A stretch of 64,000 bases of DNA, taken from Phlebiopsis flavidoalba (lineage: Eukaryota; Basidiomycota; Agaricomycetes; Polyporales; Phanerochaetaceae). This document shows, piece by piece, positions 61,376 to 64,000 of the stretch. The notes beneath the pieces are model-generated. The model saw nothing but the letters and a program-made list of their open reading frames with translations, made no database searches and had not been told where the DNA came from. Position 1 is the first letter of the stretch. Each line of letters begins with the position of its first letter. Where the stretch lies: positions 310,001-374,000 of the forward strand of contig JAOCPU010000009.1 in assembly GCA_035772785.1 (NCBI GenBank), written 5' to 3'. A program made the position numbers and the translations under genes.

Positions 61376-62884
61376 ATGGAGGACGTTCCCAGCCACCAAA
61401 TGGAGAGCTCACAGCCGTCGGACGCTCTTGACTTGGAAAAGATAGACGTGAATCTCTATCGCTCGAAGCACCTCTGGGTGCCTCGGCGCGCAAGGGGAGT
61501 ATTTGGTGGACAGGTCATCTCCCAAGCGTTGGTAGCTGCGACCAACTGCGTGTCGCCGGAATATGGACTTCACGTACGTCGCATAGACACCTCACCTAGC
61601 GAATCACGGAATTCTCATTACAGAACTGTCTTAGTCTATGCATGTATGTGCTCTTTCTTGTATGGCCCAACCCCGTGGCTAACACCCGTCCAGTGCTACT
61701 TCCTCCTGAGCGTGCCGCTCCCACGCCCATCCTGTACACCGTGGATCGCGTCCCGCGACGGCCGCTCCTACGTCACGCGTGCCGTTTCGAGGCCCAGCAG
61801 GAATGGCAAGGTGCACATTTTGCATCATCATGGCTTTGCTCGTTCCAAGAAGCCGGAGACATGGCAGACCGTGTACCAGCTGCCGCCGCCCCCGCATTAT
61901 ACCCAGCCCGAAGAGTGTAAATTCACTCTACGAGCCGTCGGAGAAGCTGATTAGTATGCCGGGATTGACCCCAAAGCTCAAGGCGTATCACGAAGACTAT
62001 ATCTATGTGAGTGGCAGGTCAGCTTTACTTCAGGGCGGTGTACTGAATTTATGTAGGAGCGACGCAAGAGTTTCTTGAGCATCAAGCGAGCCGGTACTTT
62101 GCGCACCTCGGTAGACGGTATGACGTACTACCTTTATTGGTTCAAGGTGGAAAAGAATGCCCGAAGTGCAGCAGTGCAATGCAGAAAGTACGTGAACGTC
62201 TCCCTGATGAATGACGTTCACGTTCACGTTCCATCCTTGTCTAGTGTATCCTGAGCTACGTATCAGACTCTCACTTGCAAGTGTCTCTCATGGACCCCCT
62301 CTCGCTTGCTGGCTGACCTTAATCGCGAAGCGTAGCATTGGTGTGTCGTCACGACACCGCAGGCCTAGAACTCACAACAAGACGGGAGCAAAGAGAATAG
62401 TCCCCCCCCCCCATGCAGGTGTCGCGCCCCAGCCGACGCCTCCTGACGCAACAAACCTGAGCGGAGATTAAACGTCTGTTACAGTCGTCATTTGGATCAC
62501 TCGATATTCTTCTACAAGTCAGTGTAAACCATCCCGCCACAACGCTCTTGCTAAACGCGCACGTTGACGACAGCGACAAACTTTGGACTTGTGGAGATTG
62601 GATGTTGTAACGTTTGTAAGTGGATCCTTTACAAATTCCGTCCAGGGCCTGGTCCTCACTATGTTTTTCCAGATCCATTGCTCCAATGCGTTTGGTTCTG
62701 GCCGTGGTGTGGTCCATGGACGGGTGCTGTGACCCCTTACCGGGCGCATCTATCTGCGAGCGCTAATGCTAGCGACAGATGTACACACGAGCAGCGAGGG
62801 AGCTCATAGCCGTCATGACCACATAGAGTAGGGTATGTTGTGCGTGCTGACGTTAGGGATCCAGCTCTCACTGCCAAGCTTTGA
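61376..62884 (+). CDS. TES1: peroxisomal acyl-CoA thioesterase (TES1/ACOT8 type)
   Basis: Double-hotdog enzyme hydrolysing acyl-CoA to fatty acid and CoA. ATG at 61376 gives MEDVPSHQMESSQPSDALDL, EKIDVNLYRSKHLWVPRRAR, GVFGGQVISQALVAATNCV and SPEYGLH. After an intron, CYFLLSV then TPILYTVDRV, DGRSYVTRAV and FARSKKPETWQTVYQLPPPP (about 61840-61900) follow, then MPGLTPKLKAYHEDYIYV. Next come GTLRTSVDGMTYYLYWFKVE (about 62090-62150), ILSYVSDSHLLAS (about 62245), a DHSIFFYND-like stretch (about 62500), CGDW, and FGSGRGVVHGR (about 62690-62722). The end reads MYTRA, VVRADVRDPALTAKL and TGA at 62882-62884. The final AKL is a good PTS1 signal, fitting peroxisomal beta-oxidation. Numerous indels and about seven introns. 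Confidence 0.88.
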
Positions 62885-63225
62885 ACGTTTTGGTTATGGA
62901 ATCAACCTTCGAAGAGTCCTTGGCCGTTCCGACATTAGAACTCTTCTTAAATCGTTACGCTCTTGCTTATATACCCCCATCCTCGAGCCCACGGCGGCGT
63001 CCGTAGCGCAGAATACATTGCGCTTCTCACAAAGATGGGATACATAGGGAGGATGGATGTAAGATATTTGGGGGTGAATATCATTACAGGTGGCAGGTAC
63101 TGTCACTATCGATTGTGAGATAGGCTTCACGGAGAGGCAGGAGTGATACGAGCGGGATGCGGTGCGAGTGTGGGATGTCAGCAGCAATGCGACTGCGAGA
63201 AGAATACAAGTATCGATGCAATAAC
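62885..63225. other. intergenic between convergent genes
   Basis: 340 bp between the stop codons of the thioesterase and eS27 genes. No recognisable frame or RNA gene. Confidence 0.45.
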
Positions 63226-63673
63226 TTAGTTTCTCGTCCTGCCGCGGTACGAGCTCCCTGTGTCGCGGGGTGAAAATGAGTCGTGTGCGTCAGGGCGTGC
63301 AGCGCAGGACTCACCCTCGGTCAGTCCTCGAGCCTTACCTACCGGTGGGCTGGCTAGAGAACGCTTGTGCATGCGCCGCAGAGGACGACGGTTTGGGCGT
63401 GCGAGAAGACGGTGGTTGTGATTGCGAAGCAGCCTGGGGAGGCATGTCAGGCGGCCGATCCCATGAGCTATCGATCGTAATGAACGCACCAGGGGCACTT
63501 GACATCCATAAAGTACGAGTTTGGCGACTGTACCAAACGCTTCAGTATTTGTGCCTAGCGGGCCTCGGCACCTGCGGACGGTTTGAGAAGGTCACGACGG
63601 CGAGAGTCTGCAAATCCTCGAGTAAGCCCGCCGAAGAATCCCCACCACTGCGCTATCTGCAAATCCGCACCAT
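63226..63673 (-). CDS. RPS27: 40S ribosomal protein eS27
   Basis: Small-subunit ribosomal protein with a C4 zinc ribbon. The start codon ATG (63671-63673) stands alone on exon 1 and is directly followed by an intron (GTGCGG..TTTGCAG). Exon 2 reads TLAV, then with several indels DLL.PSA.AEAR.HKLKR, and LVQSPNSYFMDVKCP, the invariant family block. After an intron (acceptor CCCCAG) comes GCFAITTVFSHAQTVVLCGA with CTSVL, QPTG and KARGLTEG. A last intron and GSSYRGRTRN end at TAA (63226-63228). Zinc ligands CPGC and CGAC are visible. About five indels fall within roughly 75 bases of exon 2, in one of the most conserved genes of eukaryotes. Confidence 0.9.
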
Positions 63674-64000
63674 TTTGGCAGCGAGACGATTGTCTTGTTT
63701 CACGAGTGTGACCTGGGCGAGCTTCAGGAGCGAGAGCGAGCTCCTTTTTCGAACGAGTGGAAAGCCTCGTGGTCGTGCAAACGAGTGCGGAAGGCGAGCT
63801 TAGCGACCTCACAGAGCGGGTTTTTTTACCTTTCCGGCGAACGCCGAGCACGACGGCACCGGCTGTGTACCGTCCGTCCGGTCCGCCACCACCTTGACTC
63901 CCTGCGACACTCTGCGCGACATTCTTCGGGGACCCCTCTACACCACACAGAGCTGCTTATAGGATCTTCTAGCTTCGTCTGGTCTATGACTTTGGATCGC
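63674..64000. other. right edge, upstream of eS27
   Basis: Promoter side of the eS27 gene. No convincing coding segment; the minus-strand frame at 63555-63851 is a run-through of the first intron and leader. Confidence 0.4.

Overview
The window is nuclear DNA from a filamentous fungus, most likely an agaricomycete basidiomycete. Genes are closely packed on both strands and split by many short introns of about 45-65 bp with GT..AG ends. The proteins recognised are eukaryotic housekeeping factors plus fungal families: a class III chitinase with CBM5/12 modules, a fungal-type HIT protein, a DinB-like protein and Ser/Pro-rich disordered proteins. There is no operon, phage, CRISPR array or clear transposon.

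Almost every conserved gene, essential ones included (MCM5, eS27, TIM21, CK2 alpha, VMA7), has frequent 1-2 base indels that break the frame while motifs on both sides stay conserved. I read this as an uncorrected long-read assembly, not mass pseudogenisation. Gene boundaries were therefore found by following conserved protein segments across frames; ends are exact only where a start or stop is named in the entry.

Layout, left to right. MDJ1 (minus) and CKA1 (plus) diverge from a 1.3 kb region carrying heat-shock-element-like sites. Next come a secreted GH18 chitinase with two CBM5/12 modules (6.2-8.7 kb), a disordered nuclear-looking protein (9.7-10.7 kb, minus), a C-rich homopolymer-dense stretch (11.3-12.4 kb) and a gene with a PBZ-like Cys/His motif (13.2-14.0 kb). 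Then TIM21 (plus), VMA7 (minus), the ecdysoneless/SGT1 gene (plus), a Gly/Asn-rich repetitive secreted protein (20.4-22.1 kb) and a RING E3 ligase (22.2-23.5 kb). An unidentified GC-rich minus-strand gene fills 24.0-26.9 kb. TRAX (minus) is interrupted by an A-depleted tract and diverges from a HIT-domain gene. BLM10/PA200 takes about 8.5 kb (31.1-39.5 kb, minus). A long disordered protein gene (42.2-47.5 kb) and mitochondrial succinyl-CoA ligase beta (47.9-49.7 kb, minus) follow, then a DinB-like gene, RPD3, MCM5, tRNA-Lys, CSN6 (minus), RAD14, a peroxisomal acyl-CoA thioesterase and ribosomal protein eS27 (minus).

Functionally, the 51.6-61 kb block holds four chromatin, replication and repair genes (RPD3, MCM5, CSN6, RAD14). 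Mitochondrial biogenesis and metabolism genes (MDJ1, TIM21, LSC2) are scattered. The most unusual DNA is the 428 bp A-depleted tract inside TRAX. It is bounded by a 6-bp direct repeat and has GT..AG ends on the coding strand, which resembles an introner-like insertion.
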